From Podospora pseudocomata (taxonomy: Eukaryota > Ascomycota > Sordariomycetes > Sordariales > Podosporaceae), in assembly GCF_035222375.1 (NCBI RefSeq), contig NC_085889.1, positions 4,464,001 to 4,528,000 of the forward strand: a stretch of DNA of 64,000 nt, written 5' to 3'. This document shows positions 24,215 to 35,020 of the stretch, one piece after another; the stretch's first letter is position 1; each line of letters starts with the position of its first letter. The position numbers were made by a program, and so were the translations under genes. Below the pieces are notes generated by a model that searched no databases, was not told the DNA's origin, and was given only the letters and a program-made list of their open reading frames with translations.

Positions 24215-25695
24215 TGTCGTGCGGTATCGGTATCCAATTGTCGAAAAGGGTCTGTTTGTGATTGTGAGTAACTTTGTGTGATGTGTGTGCTATTCTCGAT
24301 GAGAGGAGTTGATGGGGAGGGAGGAGACTGGAAATTCTGTTGTTGTTGTTGTTGTTGGTGTTGGTTCGTTACAGTTCTACCTAATTTTTATTGGCCTAGA
24401 AGCGGTGCCTCAGGCCCACGTCCCCAACGGCCCTGCACATGGCCGCCCTCCTCCCCCTTCATGCCCTGGTTACCCGGTAGGGACCAAAGCCGGGGTTGAA
24501 CTGTCGTCGGGGTCCAAAAGAATCCCCACAATCCCGCATTATATCACTTGAGGCCGCGAAGCTATTGGCCAGACGGCAGTCTGCGCCCGGTGGAACAGCA
24601 GATAGCAAGTTTCGCCGTTGGCAACCTCCCAACCTCCAGGCTGTGCGGCCATCCCATGTGGACCTCACCGTCCCCGCGAGGGCAGGCAACGGTAGCACCT
24701 AGGTTTTTCGTTGATAAAAGTCATCATCTTTATGTGTAGATACCTTACATGTCCAACAAATACACCAAGCTCGTTTAGTCTATCCCCGCTTCTGTGACTG
24801 AGGAATAATGCCAACTTATGTCGGCGAGTTTGTACATTGTTTTGTTTGATGTTGTGTATAAAAATCAGCAGTTGCACCACGTACGTTCATGGGCCAAGTT
24901 AGATGTGAGCTCTGACACGCTAGCCATCCGGAGAAGCAGCCAGCCGTAGAGACCAACACCCAACGCACTTTTTCCTCTTGGCTGATACTGTGACAAGGGC
25001 TGTAATATCAGGGCTTGGAACTTCATGGTTCAATTCAGGCTTATAATCTTCAATGGCCTCGAAGGTCTGTGATACCGACAAGAAGAAGAAGGAAATACAG
25101 TCTTGATGATCCTGAACGCGTATTTTATCCTCCCTTGTCTGGCCCGTGCCCTTGTTGGCATCAGGCCGCTGCCAAGTCCTCCGATATCTTACAGAGCCAG
25201 TGGGCTTCCTTTGATAACTGTCATGCCTTCTGATTGTCTGCCTCACTTTGACGACTGGTTCACAACGTGTAGTTACCCCTCCTTGCGGTGATATCGACAG
25301 TGTTGTTGGTGGTGGTTGCGAGTGGTTGGCTTTTGCCGTGTGACAGATACATCGCAGAGACCTATCAAAGTTAAAATGATACTAAACATAGACGATGGCT
25401 TCTTTTTTTGGATTTTATATGCGGCCAGGACCATTCGAAGTTCACAACTCCTGGCCAGTGTGCGGTGTTATAAGTCGGAGACTGTCCACGATATCTACAT
25501 TACCAGACCAGACACTTGTCTTCAACTCATCTTCATCTTTGTCCTCATAATCAACACTGATATCTCCATCAAGCTCATCCTTCTTCTTGCTCTACGTTTC
25601 TTCCGGTTTGTAAAAAGTCAAATCTCATCAACAATCATCGTTCCGTCCAAACCTATCTAATCAACGCCACACTACCCACCTATCAATCAACAATC
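24215..25695. other. Intergenic region
   Basis: About 1.5 kb separating divergent genes. A short (GTT)n tract lies near 24330-24355. No supportable coding sequence. The last ~250 bp are a T/C-rich leader for the gene at 25696. Confidence 0.45.
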
Positions 25696-26864
25696 ATGCC
25701 TCCCAAGCCAGCTCCCAAGATTGAGAATCTCCGCATCATGTGGCAGAAAGCGAAAGACAAGTACGACACCCCTGAAGTGGATCGCAAAAGCTCCGTCTAC
25801 CAGGTGACACTTTTCTGCATCAATCTCGCCTTTGACATGCTGGAGTCGGCAAGGGGCAAGCAGGCCCTCCTGGAAACCGGCAATGGGATCCTAAAGGTTG
25901 TTCCGGCCAGACAACGGAAGGATTGGGCAGTCACCAAAGATAGCGTTGATGCAGCCTTCGTCGATACGTTTCTGAAAGCACTTCGCAGCGACTTCCCCAA
26001 CTTGCTGTTGAGCAATCGTGTTCCTGGACGGGCTGTCACCAGACGCCGGACATGGAACGTCAAGTCAGGGACTGCTTACAACCCCAAGCTAGCCGCTTAC
26101 CTTTTCCTTGACAAGGCGGTAAGTCTCACCCCTGTCCTGATTGACAACAAAACCATATGAAGCTTACCCGTTCTGTGTCTAGATGATGGAGTACGTCGGC
26201 CTTGCCGCCGAAGCGGCAGCCACTAGCCCGACGGCATCCAACATGAAGAACCTCGAAAAGGATCTTCTCATGGGGAGCTTAACCATTGCCCACGAGCTGG
26301 TGCACTTTTTCGCCGGCAGAATCATCGGTGTTCCCGAGACTGACACCCCCGACAAGATCAACGCCCCCCCTGAGCTCTCCAGGGTCAAGGGTGAGTCCGG
26401 TCGGTTCTGGGAGGACAAGTTTGTCGGCTACAACATTGAGGCATTCTTTGACCCGACGGATCCCCTCAAGGAGAAGCAGGCCGGGAAACTGTGGGCAGAC
26501 AAGAAGCAAAGCCGCGTTGCCCCAGCCGACCAGAACCTCGTCGATCACGCCTGGGTCAAGACAATGCTCGCTGGAAGTACGTACCTAGTCTTCCCCTCAT
26601 CGAGATGGCCCATTTTTCGTGATGCTAACTTTGCCAGCCTTCACCCCCGCCAAGGTCACTGCTCCCACAGCCAGACGCAAGGAGAGCGAGAAGGAGATGA
26701 GAGAAACCAGGGGCCCGGCCGCTGGTGACTACATTGATGGAAACGCCGAATTCGCCACGTACTATCAGAAGATCAAGGGAAAGCCCACCTTCACCCTGAC
26801 CGGAACCGACCTCACCAGGGTCAAGGGCATTGCAGCAAAGCCCGCCAATATCCGGGTGCCCTAA
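25696..26864 (+). CDS. Hypothetical protein with HExxH zinc-site motif
   Basis: Three exons (25696-26118, 26183-26576, 26638-26864) join to 347 residues. The introns have GTAAGT..TCTAG and GTACGT..GCCAG, the second with GCTAAC. Exon 2 encodes LTIAHELVHFFAGRIIG, an HExxH motif of zinc metallopeptidases. Downstream GESGRFWEDKFVG could supply a glutamate ligand, as in gluzincin-like families. There is no signal peptide or membrane segment, so an intracellular protein is expected. The Lys-rich N- and C-terminal parts have no known domain. Whether it is an active protease is unknown. The hydrophobic context and spacing suggest a genuine metal site. Confidence 0.8.
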
Positions 26865-27848
26865 TCGTTCAAAGTTCGTAGTTGTGCTCCTTAACCCACC
26901 ACCGGATGGTAGGCAGGCATTGTTTTTGTTCCATCGGCTTAGAGAGGAGTCTAGGTACGGATAGTTAGTAATCACACAAATGGCTTAGGGACTGGTTGCC
27001 TTGTACCACCATTGTCTCTGTCAGAGGAATGCTCTCATCGCGCTGGAAAAAGTGTGTTGACTCTGCGATACCCAAGTGCCACCTGCAATTTCGATCCTTG
27101 CAAGTGAGATTGCGCAGATAGGTATTCTCTTCTTCTGACCCAGGAATGATTCACGTGCAAAGTATGACTTGAGACAGCCGTAAGGATGCCTTCTATGAAG
27201 ATGCAAAAGAGCATCTGTAGAAGCGCGGCCGATCCCGGTGGTTCATACCAGGATTAGGTACTCTGTATAAAATCATGTGCTCGGCTTTGACGATGGATTG
27301 GCTACACATTGGCCGGTCGGCTCCTGTAGGCCAGCTTGACAGGTACGCTACGGCCCCCTGGCCAGGTCACATTGCCGCGTTTCTCCTCATCATTGGCTGG
27401 CACAGTGCAACATAGACCTTCCAAATGCAACGGTTGGACGCTGATTGGAACTTTCCAACTTCCAATTGTAGCCCACAATCCGCCCTCACACCTGTTTGCT
27501 CATGCAATGGCGTTGGAGCATATGCTTCCCCGCGTCAATACCCCTGAACGAACTCGGACTCAGCCAATGCGATGCTCAGTAGGCCCCTCATGATAGGGGA
27601 ATCTCAATGGGAAAACAGTGCATTTGCACATCGTTGCTACTCGTGGCCGACAAGGGGTCATCTGAAAAAGGCAACTCTCTTCCGCCGGCATGACATTTCT
27701 TCATTCCTTCCAGGTAACCAGCTACTGCACCATCGCCGACGTGATGATATAAGATGGCCAGCGCATCCCGTTCCAACGATGGCGTCCTTCCACCTCCATC
27801 ATCATCGGCAGTCGCTCTTTTGCCCGCCCAACTCCGGCCGATATCAAG
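26865..27848. other. Intergenic region
   Basis: About 1 kb with no supportable gene. The last ~200 bp are probably the NLP promoter and leader. Nothing else seen. Confidence 0.45.
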
Positions 27849-28664
27849 ATGATCCCCACCCTCACTTCCCCCGCCCTGTTCCTGACAGCGGCACTTGCCC
27901 CGTGGGCCGCCTTGGCAGCACCACCCGCCATCATCTCCTACCGTGCCGCGGCCCCCCCAACGGCTCTCCCCCAGAGAGCCACAGCCAATGACCTCAAATG
28001 GCAACCATCTCTGGACTTTGACACCGATGGATGCTACAACGTCCCTGCCATCGACGCCCAGGGCAACATTGTGGAGGGTCTCCCCCACAATTGGACCGGC
28101 TACTCTTCCAACTGTCGCGATCTCTCCGACCTCGACAACAACAACGTCTACTCCCGCCAGCGGTGCAACAACGGCTGGTGCATCTACCTGTACGGGTATT
28201 ACTTCGAGAAGGATGTCGCCATCGCCAACTTTATTGACCCCGGCCACACCCACGATTGGGAGCACATTGCCGTGTGGGTCAGGCAAAGCACCAACCAGGC
28301 CGAGTATGTCGGCGTCTCACAGCACGGGGAATATGAGATCAAGGCTGCCAGCCAGGTTAGATGGGATGGAGACCACCCCAAGATCGTTTATCACAAGGAC
28401 GGGGTTAGCACTCACTGCTTCCGCTTTGCCGATGCCAGCGATGACAACATTGAGAACCACAAGGGCGTGTGGTTCAGGGGTGCATTGGTGTCGTATAATG
28501 GCTTCCCTTCGCTTGCTATCAGGGACAAGTTGTTTGCGCACGATTTTGGTAAGGCCACTATCGGCTTCAAAGACGCGACTTTCGCTGGGAATATTGGACG
28601 GGCGAAGCACAGCTCCATCACTTTCGATGCCAACTTGGATGTTGGGTCGCCTGGAAATCCATGA
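27849..28664 (+). CDS. NLP (necrosis- and ethylene-inducing protein 1-like, NPP1 domain)
   Basis: Single exon of 271 residues. A signal peptide (residues ~1-23, ending in WAALA) leads into a short Pro/Ala-rich propeptide and a complete NPP1 domain. The hallmark heptapeptide is present as GHTHDWE at about residue 134, and several cysteines lie in the N-terminal half (GCYN, NCRD, RCNNGWC). In the family this motif and nearby acidic residues bind a cation needed for interaction with plant sphingolipids. Many NLPs are not cytolytic. The gene is uninterrupted with good codon use. The third residue of the heptapeptide is Thr where Arg is usual, which may matter for activity. The product is secreted. 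Confidence 0.93.
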   Translation: MIPTLTSPALFLTAALAPWAALAAPPAIISYRAAAPPTALPQRATANDLKWQPSLDFDTDGCYNVPAIDAQGNIVEGLPHNWTGYSSNCRDLSDLDNNNVYSRQRCNNGWCIYLYGYYFEKDVAIANFIDPGHTHDWEHIAVWVRQSTNQAEYVGVSQHGEYEIKAASQVRWDGDHPKIVYHKDGVSTHCFRFADASDDNIENHKGVWFRGALVSYNGFPSLAIRDKLFAHDFGKATIGFKDATFAGNIGRAKHSSITFDANLDVGSPGNP

Positions 28665-30258
28665 GGGGGTTGTTGGGAGAGGTGGTCATTGTAGCTTCAA
28701 TCGAATACTTTGTTTGTTTTCTTTTCCGAATTCGTTGCTGATTGTTGAGTGATACTTGAGCGCGGCTGATAGCTAACGACGATGGGATCTGTGGGTAAGT
28801 AGGACCGTGGCTATCGAGATTCACCCGCAGTGCTGACGGTCAGCAACAAGAATACTGAGAAGAAGGACATCTCCCAGACAGTGTGAGAAGGTCAGCCGGA
28901 TGGCGTAAAGCCACAGGTTCACTGCCAGTGACAGCAGTCACGATGTGGGGCTGGCACAGTTGGCAACACGGGACACCAGGGTGGAAGAGCTTTCAACTCC
29001 GCCATCTTTGCTAGACTCTGATGTTGCTTTGTGAACATCAAAACACCCCGAGGATTATCCTTCTTCCTCGCGTGCTAGTACCCATCTACTCGAAACCAGA
29101 ACCCGAAATATTGCCAACGCCCGGCCTCCAGCTCGTCGCAGGTTGCAATGGGGCGGCCACTTGCATCTCGATCGACATACCTAGCCTTCACGAATCCGAC
29201 ATCAGATCAACACCGCCAACCTCCAAGACCTTCCAGCTTGGGAACTTTGAAACTCTTGGGAGCGAGACAATCGGATGACAGGCCCGCGCAACGTTGGAAC
29301 TGGGCGGTTAGAACTTGGCGTCGAATGCTTTGTCTCGGGAGCCTGAATATTCTCTTACAAGCCACACACATTTACCACGCGACGATGAATCAAGCTTGGA
29401 TTCGTGCAGGAGATCAGCGCAGCTACCGCCAGCCGCATCTATCGGGGAGATAGCCGGCTTATGTCTGTCAGGTCAAGGACTGATAGCCCGCCAAGTCACC
29501 GTCTGCCCGATATACCGTCGCAACGTCGCCGGTACCGCGCCTGTAGTGTCGGTCAGCGTAGTCGGCGATCGACATCGGACTAGGGCCCGGAATGGGAATC
29601 ATGGAAGGCCTGGTACCGAAACAGTGTCGAGAACTGGGAAAATCCTCCAATCTCATTTGTTCCGCTTGGAAACTGGCATACCATCGCCAAGCCGTTTCGT
29701 CGTTGGGTTGCCCGAACGGGTAAGAGGTTTCGGGAGAAGAAGCCGCATGTAACGCTGATGCCCCCCCTTGACAATCTTCTCCTCCGGCACTCGATTCAAG
29801 CAAGAACGGCATTGCGTAATTACCAGACGCATGGCTACAACCTCCGCAACGCCACGGCCCAGGCTCACAGTGCCATCCCAAAACCGGGTTCACAACGTCA
29901 ACCCGCAGCCCCTCGCCATTTCACTTCAATCTATTAGCCGCCGGCTGACTGGTCGATGGATTCGCTTCCCACATCAGAATCTTCGACAGCTCTCCACATG
30001 TCTGCCACCCACTGCTACCCGCTCCACAATTCACGTCCTCCATCGGCTGGATATTCCATTGACCCGGTTGATGTGACTGTCGGCTGAGATTCTGGACTCG
30101 ATCATCGTCAGGGCAGGAGCATGGCCATGGCTCAACCCGGGAGATCGTCCAACTATAAAGGTCCGCCTCGACCGCCCTGACGATCTCCTGAATTTTTTGG
30201 TCCGCCACCCGCCGATCACATTTCTCATCCCATTCACGGTTCATTCCCCACCGTCAAG
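28665..30258. other. Intergenic region upstream of the LPMO gene
   Basis: About 1.6 kb. Open frames at 29315-29893 on both strands have no recognisable family and poor context. It contains the LPMO promoter at its right end. Confidence 0.4.
30154..30160 (+). promoter_or_regulatory. TATA box of the AA9 gene
   Basis: TATAAAG 105 bp upstream of ATG 30259. Confidence 0.6.
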
Positions 30259-31027
30259 ATGAAGGCTTCCACCACCCTCGCGGTCCTCGCCGCTGCTGGC
30301 GCTCAAGCCCACTACACCTTCCCTGGTACCAAGTACAACGGTGTTGCCCAGCCCCAATGGGACACCGTCCGCATCACTCAGAACCACTACTCCAACGGCC
30401 CGGTCACCGATGTCAACTCCCCCCTCATGACCTGCTACGAGCGTGACCCCGGCGTCGGTGCCCCCAACACCCTCGCCGTCACCGCCGGCTCCACCGTCAC
30501 CTTCCAGGTCGGCTCCTCCGTCGGCCACCCCGGCCCTCTTCACTTCTACATGGCCAAGGTCCCCGCCGGCAAGACGGCCAAGACCTTTGACGGCAAGGGC
30601 GCTGTCTGGTTCAAGATCTACCAGGATGGTCCTTCCGGCCTCGGCACAGGTTCCATCAAGTGGCCCAGCGATGGTAAGTTATTCGATGCCAGCAACTCAG
30701 TTAAAGACAGGATACTAACCTGGTTGTTTTCACCCAACAGGCAAGACCGAGGTCTCGGTCCAGATCCCCAGTTGCATCGCCAACGGCGAGTACCTCCTCC
30801 GTGTTGAGCACATCGCTCTCCACTCGGCCGGCAGCGTCGGTGGTGCCCAGCTCTACCTCTCCTGCGCCCAGATCTCCGTCACGGGCGGCTCTGGCACCCT
30901 CAACACCGGTCAGCTGGTGTCCTTCCCCGGTGCTTACAAGGCTACCGACCCTGGCATTCTGTTCCAGCTTTATTGGCCTACACCTACCTCTTATACCAAC
31001 CCTGGCCCTGCTCCCGTCCGCTGCTAA
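30259..31027 (+). CDS. AA9 lytic polysaccharide monooxygenase (former GH61)
   Basis: Two exons (30259-30673 and 30741-31027, intron GTAAGT..AACAG) give 233 residues. The signal peptide ends AGAQA, leaving His as residue 1 of the mature enzyme (HYTFPG), half of the copper histidine brace. The second brace His is in SSVGHPGPLHFYMAK, and the axial Tyr region is at QLYLSCAQI. The ALHSAGSVGGAQLY block is typical of the family. The length fits a single catalytic domain with no CBM1. It is an extracellular copper enzyme that oxidatively cleaves cellulose or related glucans. C1 or C4 regioselectivity cannot be judged here. The gene is intact. Confidence 0.96.
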
Positions 31028-31388
31028 ATGTGGGGTGGTGAGAGGTGGATTGGTGTGATGGGGGATAAGGGAGGGGTGTGAAGTTGAGGGGGGTTGCAGA
31101 TATACCAGTTGGATATTCTTCGTCGTACATACTTTGCTTCTGAATTGAAGGACATATCATGATATCTTGACTACTTTTCGCCGCCTGTGCCATCATGTGA
31201 TGTGAAACTAGCTATTCATGCAGCTCGACAACACCCACAATCTCAGGATTCGACTGATGACATGATAGATAGTAGGCCAAAGGTCTTTAATTTAGCGCTG
31301 GGCCGCGCAGCTACTTTAGCTCCGCCTGTTCGCTAATGGCCCTCTTGAGAGCTATTCCCAACGATGCAATATATCAGCAAAGCATTAG

Positions 31389-31469
31389 GTCACTTTGGTG
31401 GAGTGGTTAACACGCAGCCCTGCTAAGGCTGTTCCTTCGGGAGCGTAGGTTCGAATCCTGCAGGTGACG
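31389..31469 (+). tRNA. tRNA-Ser (anticodon GCT)
   Basis: Complete fold of 81 nt. Acceptor GTCACTT pairs with AGGTGAC, and the anticodon stem-loop CAGCCCTGCTAAGGCTG carries GCT. A long variable arm (TTCCTTCGGGAGC) marks a class II serine tRNA, and the T arm contains GGTTCGAATCC. A TTTTT terminator starts at 31471. No intron. Confidence 0.95.
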
Positions 31470-32417
31470 ATTTTTCTCGTACATACAAATGTATACAAGT
31501 CTAATGCTGCATGGCTCCCATGAAGCCTTACACTCCCATATCTGGACGTACTTTTTTCTTTTGGTCTTCCTTTTTATGGAACTTCTAGGTTTGCAGCACT
31601 GTTAAAATTTCAGGGGGTTGGGTAGGATGGTGTTTACAGATATACAAGTTGATATGTTTTCTATGTGGTTCACTGCCACCTAATTACTGTGGCCCGCCTT
31701 CCAGCTGCTAACCGCTTGCTGTTACCCTGCCAACATATTGCTTCTCAGCATCTTTTCCAGGCCCATCGAAATGCGAGGCCGCTGCACTTCATATTAACTG
31801 CAAACATTGACTGAGAAGTGTGCTTGGTCGTCAAACCAAAGCGGATAACCAACGGTTGCACAGCAAGTCAAACCATCAGGTTCATGTTTGCATAGACGGC
31901 AACCATGACATGACGCACAAGTGGCTCCAGTGGGGATTTCTCTTTGTTCATTGTGTCGATCTCTCTCGATGAAAAGGAATGTCCAGACGGCTAATGCTCA
32001 GACCCTTTTCCTCCCTCCTGACTATGCCCTGTAAACCGAAATCCCCTCCGATTATCATCCCTCCCTCGTGTGTACCCAGTGTCATGCCTCCCCCCTACCT
32101 CTCGCTCCTTGATCACCATTGCCACCACGACCCGCCGCCATAACCTACACCCCCAGCGTCAGCAACAGAATACCCCCTCCCTTGTAACTTACAAGTCCCC
32201 CTCCCCTACATAGCCGAGCAATTATTCGGCACTAAAACCCCATCTTCCCTCTTCTTCCGGCCTCGTTCGTACTCATCCTCCTTAGGGGACTTCTTGGAAA
32301 AAATAATCGCGCGCCTGATGTCTTGATGACTCGGGGAAACTCGTCGGAATAAAAGAGACCGTGTTGGTACTGGGAGCTTTGTGGGTTCCCATGTTCTTCT
32401 TTTCGTTCCTGCTACCG
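31470..32417. other. No convincing gene
   Basis: About 950 bp. The minus-strand frame at the right end (32220-32420) looks like the former 3' part of the small cysteine-rich gene cut off by the LTR insertion at 32418. The rest shows nothing. Confidence 0.35.
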
Positions 32418-32767
32418 TGTCACAACCCTGGTATATGGACAGGAATAACGATTGGTTGTGGAACCACGGGAGCAGGGGCCAAGCGGGGAAGCACCCAGGG
32501 GAGCCAATCACAGCACAGGAAGACTGATCAGTGCGATCAGTGCACTGATCAGACTGATCACGATTTGGGAAGGTCTATATATACGGAGGAACTGGCTGGC
32601 GTAGACAGTTCTGTAGTATGCAATACAAGTCACGATCGTTGGTATTCAGACTATTGTGATTGAGACAAACCATTGTTGTACACTGTTTAGCTGTACCGAA
32701 CCAAGATTGTTCAGAAGTGCCTTCAACCAGTATCCCTTTCAGAGGTTCTGGATAGGGGTTCGTCACA
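32418..32767 (+). mobile_element. Solo LTR-like insertion with 5-bp target duplication TACCG
   Basis: A 350-bp segment begins TGTCACAACCCTGG and ends GGGGTTCGTCACA, so it has TG..CA ends and imperfect inverted termini. TACCG lies directly on both sides (32413-32417 and 32768-32772). Inside are TGATCAG/CACTGATC palindromes, a CCAATCA motif and a TATATATA box near 32577. No internal retroelement genes are present, so it reads as a solo LTR. Its end matches the element at 49130 and shares motifs with the one at 47471. Confidence 0.8.
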
Positions 32768-32915
32768 TACCGGCAAGCCGGTTATCGATGACGTTGGCTG
32801 CGTGCTCCTTGACGCACTGGGAGCAGTACGGCCCAAAGTCTTTGCTGCTCTCGGCTGTGCAGGCGCAGTGGCACTTGCACCTGATCTTGGTCTTTGTCTT
32901 GGTTGAGGTGGGCAT
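32763..32915 (-). CDS. Small cysteine-rich protein, 3' end altered by LTR insertion
   Basis: Minus-strand frame from ATG 32915 to TGA 32765-32763, 50 residues. A Lys/Thr-rich start is followed by RCKCHCACTAE and YCSQCVKEH, a CxCxCxC plus CxxC arrangement suggesting zinc or other metal binding. The stop codon is made by the terminal TGTGAC of the LTR at 32418-32767, so the original protein continued further. Homologous short fungal proteins are known to me only as hypothetical. The N-terminal part is convincing because of the cysteine pattern and good codon use. An intron donor (GTATGT) also overlaps the junction. Confidence 0.5.
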   Translation of the reverse strand: MPTSTKTKTKIRCKCHCACTAESSKDFGPYCSQCVKEHAANVIDNRLAGM

Positions 32916-33359
32916 CTTGATGGCAATGTTGCGGTTAAGGGATGAGGCTGGTTGACTCGGAAGTGATGCGACGTATGAGGTTTATTGGTATCTTGGTTGG
33001 GAGTGGTGATCGCGATAGAGTGGATGGAAAGTCTGGTTGAGGAATTGGTATTTATATAATTCTTGAGAGTGTCTTTTTGCGGGGATTGTCACGCCGGTGA
33101 ATATCTGCGCGGATTCACTTATGCTCCTCTGTAGGCTTCGTGATATCGCGTGAATGATCATAAGTGAACCATTGCTCCGGGCCTATTGGACGGATGAAAC
33201 TGTTCTGACTCGAGAACTCGCAATACAGCGTGGGAAATATTTGGTCCGACAGGTAAAACAATTATTAACGTACATTATAAGCGAGTGACCCATATAAGCG
33301 TGTGACCCACTTCCCACCACACCGTAACAAACTATCCTCAATTATACCGCAACAACACT

Positions 33360-34686
33360 AGGAAGCAACTACAATTATATTAGAAACGGCTGAATCAGAT
33401 GATTCCCCAGCCTCCTGGCAAGTGCGCGCGTTATGGCCAGGCTTGTCGCACATGTCACGGCAGGCCGGACCACTGCACCATACCCACTGTGATTGCTATC
33501 AAAAGCTACAAGTGAGCCAAGCTTCCAGGCTTGGCTCGCTCCAGTGGTATATATATGGTGACGCCGCCACAGCCGTCACAGCACACACCACAGCACCGAA
33601 CCTTCGTATGAGACCCCCCTGCACCACTACCATCCGGCTGCGTTTCTTGCACTCCCTCTCCACCCACGGCCTTGTTATCCAGTAGATCGTGTGCATCCTG
33701 CACAGTAAGTGATCCTCCGAGACGTACGCGTGTTTTTTTGGCTCTCCGGCGTTTGCTTAGTGCCTCGTTGGCCTTACGGAGCGAAGCGACCTCTGACTCG
33801 AGGAGAGCCACTCGATGCATTATAGCTGTTGTACCCTTGGCAAGCTGGTCCACAGAAGCTAATATCGAAGTTGGGGAACTATTTTGATGGTTGGAAATCC
33901 GAGTCTTAATGAGCGTTGACTGTCACGGGTAGCACAGGTTGACAGGTTAATGACAGTAGTATTCAGCTAAGCTACGGTTTGGGCTCTATTCCGTCTGATA
34001 CGGACAGGCTCTATTGTCAAGACGTAGCTCAAAGAGCTACAAACAGGTCTCGCGGCAGCGAGATGCAAAATCTTTCCAGTCGCATTGGCCCGTGCTCTGC
34101 ACGTGCCATGCTCCATCAGTGGGTCAACGACGGTCACGGAGCAACCGCCGTGACATTGACTGCGATTCGGCTTCTCGAGGGTTGTGTGGTGTCTGGAAGA
34201 CCCAAGGTTGTGGGGTGCCGGGCCGGGGGGTCGGAGGTGTTGGCATACGAAGCTTCACATCCAGCTTGGAAAGCACCCTCTCTGGATCGTACGGCACAAG
34301 GCCCTCTGGTAGTCGTATCTATGTCTATAGCGCGTCTGGAGCTCTGGCTGGCGTTTGACGAAGTTGTGAGCCCAGAGCTTGCCAGCAGGAGGCGCACCGC
34401 GTTCGTTGAGCAAATAGTTGGCCATATCTTCCACACTACGCAGTCTTGGTGGAAAATATCGCGTACATAGCTCAATAATATATCAGACAATAGCTTCCTC
34501 TTCCGATTGAGTCAGCTTTTTCGAATTGGGTGTTGTATCGCGTCGTACAGGCCGGCTGGCGCGGTGTCTAAGCGTGCTGCGATCGACGTTATACATTTTA
34601 GCTGCAGCTGATACACTTAGGTTTTTATCATTTTGAAGAGTTTTAAGGGCTAAGATTATATGGGCTTCCTCTGAAGTAGATGGCAT
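33360..34686 (-). pseudogene. Deleted Fot1/pogo-like transposase
   Basis: Starting at ATG 34686 the N-terminal helix-turn-helix is preserved (ALKTLQNDKNLSVSAAAKMY), then a TGA where the family has Arg (near 34484). The DNA-binding half continues to YDYQRA near 34290, where it jumps to the C-terminal part (DPERVLSKLDVKLR). The whole DDE catalytic domain is therefore missing, with GGGCCTTGTGC-like microhomology at the junction. After the nested insertion the coiled segment (LLESEVASLRKANEALSKRRRAKK, shown in parts) and a damaged zinc knuckle (CDKPGHNARTC) follow. It cannot encode an active transposase. Confidence 0.85.
33921..34155. mobile_element. Nested 235-bp LTR-like insertion, target duplication TTGAC
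   Basis: The segment starts TGTCACGG and ends CCGTGACA, perfect 8-bp inverted ends, and is flanked by TTGAC at 33916-33920 and 34156-34160. Removing it and one TTGAC restores the transposase frame around SQSTLIK. It is a solo LTR or a small unit of similar structure, and has no coding capacity. Confidence 0.85.
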
Positions 34687-34786
34687 TTTAGATTGTTGAG
34701 AAAATTAGGTTTGAGTGTGAGGTTACGCGTCGCGTGAAAAAAGTGGTCGCTCGCTTATATTGGTCGCTCGCTTATAACGTACGTTA

Positions 34787-35020
34787 TTGCTTTTACTTTT
34801 ATTATTATGATAATAATATAAACGAATCAAAAAAATAGGTTCTAGAAATTATTTGTAACTAGTATTATTAGTCGGCCTAAATTTATCCTATAATATTTTT
34901 TATAAGGTCGCTATTACTACGTAGCGGTAGCCTTCTGCCAATAAACGGGACACATATACACACACTCGGCATTGTAGTTAAGGCTCTCAACATTATGTCC
35001 TCCATTACCAACCTCATCCT
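34787..35020. other. AT-rich block
   Basis: A strongly A/T-rich stretch (about 34790-34910) beside the transposon end, in contrast with its GC-balanced neighbours. It is consistent with a RIP-damaged remnant. No genes. Confidence 0.5.

Larger units (their letters stand above)
33268..34784 (-). mobile_element. Tc1/pogo-type (Fot1-like) non-autonomous DNA transposon
   Basis: A 1,517-bp element lies between TA dinucleotides (33266-33267 and 34785-34786). Both ends begin ACGTAC(A/G)TTATAAGCGAG, and the terminal repeat contains a doubled ATAAGCG(A/T)G(T/C)GACC motif about 17 bp apart, probably the transposase-binding site. It holds a broken transposase on the minus strand and a nested LTR-like insertion at 33921-34155. 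Without that insertion its length is about 1.28 kb. Confidence 0.82.

Noticed and set aside
29468-29893. Minus-strand frame of 141 codons upstream of the LPMO gene
   Set aside because: No ATG context, family or codon quality comparable with neighbouring genes.
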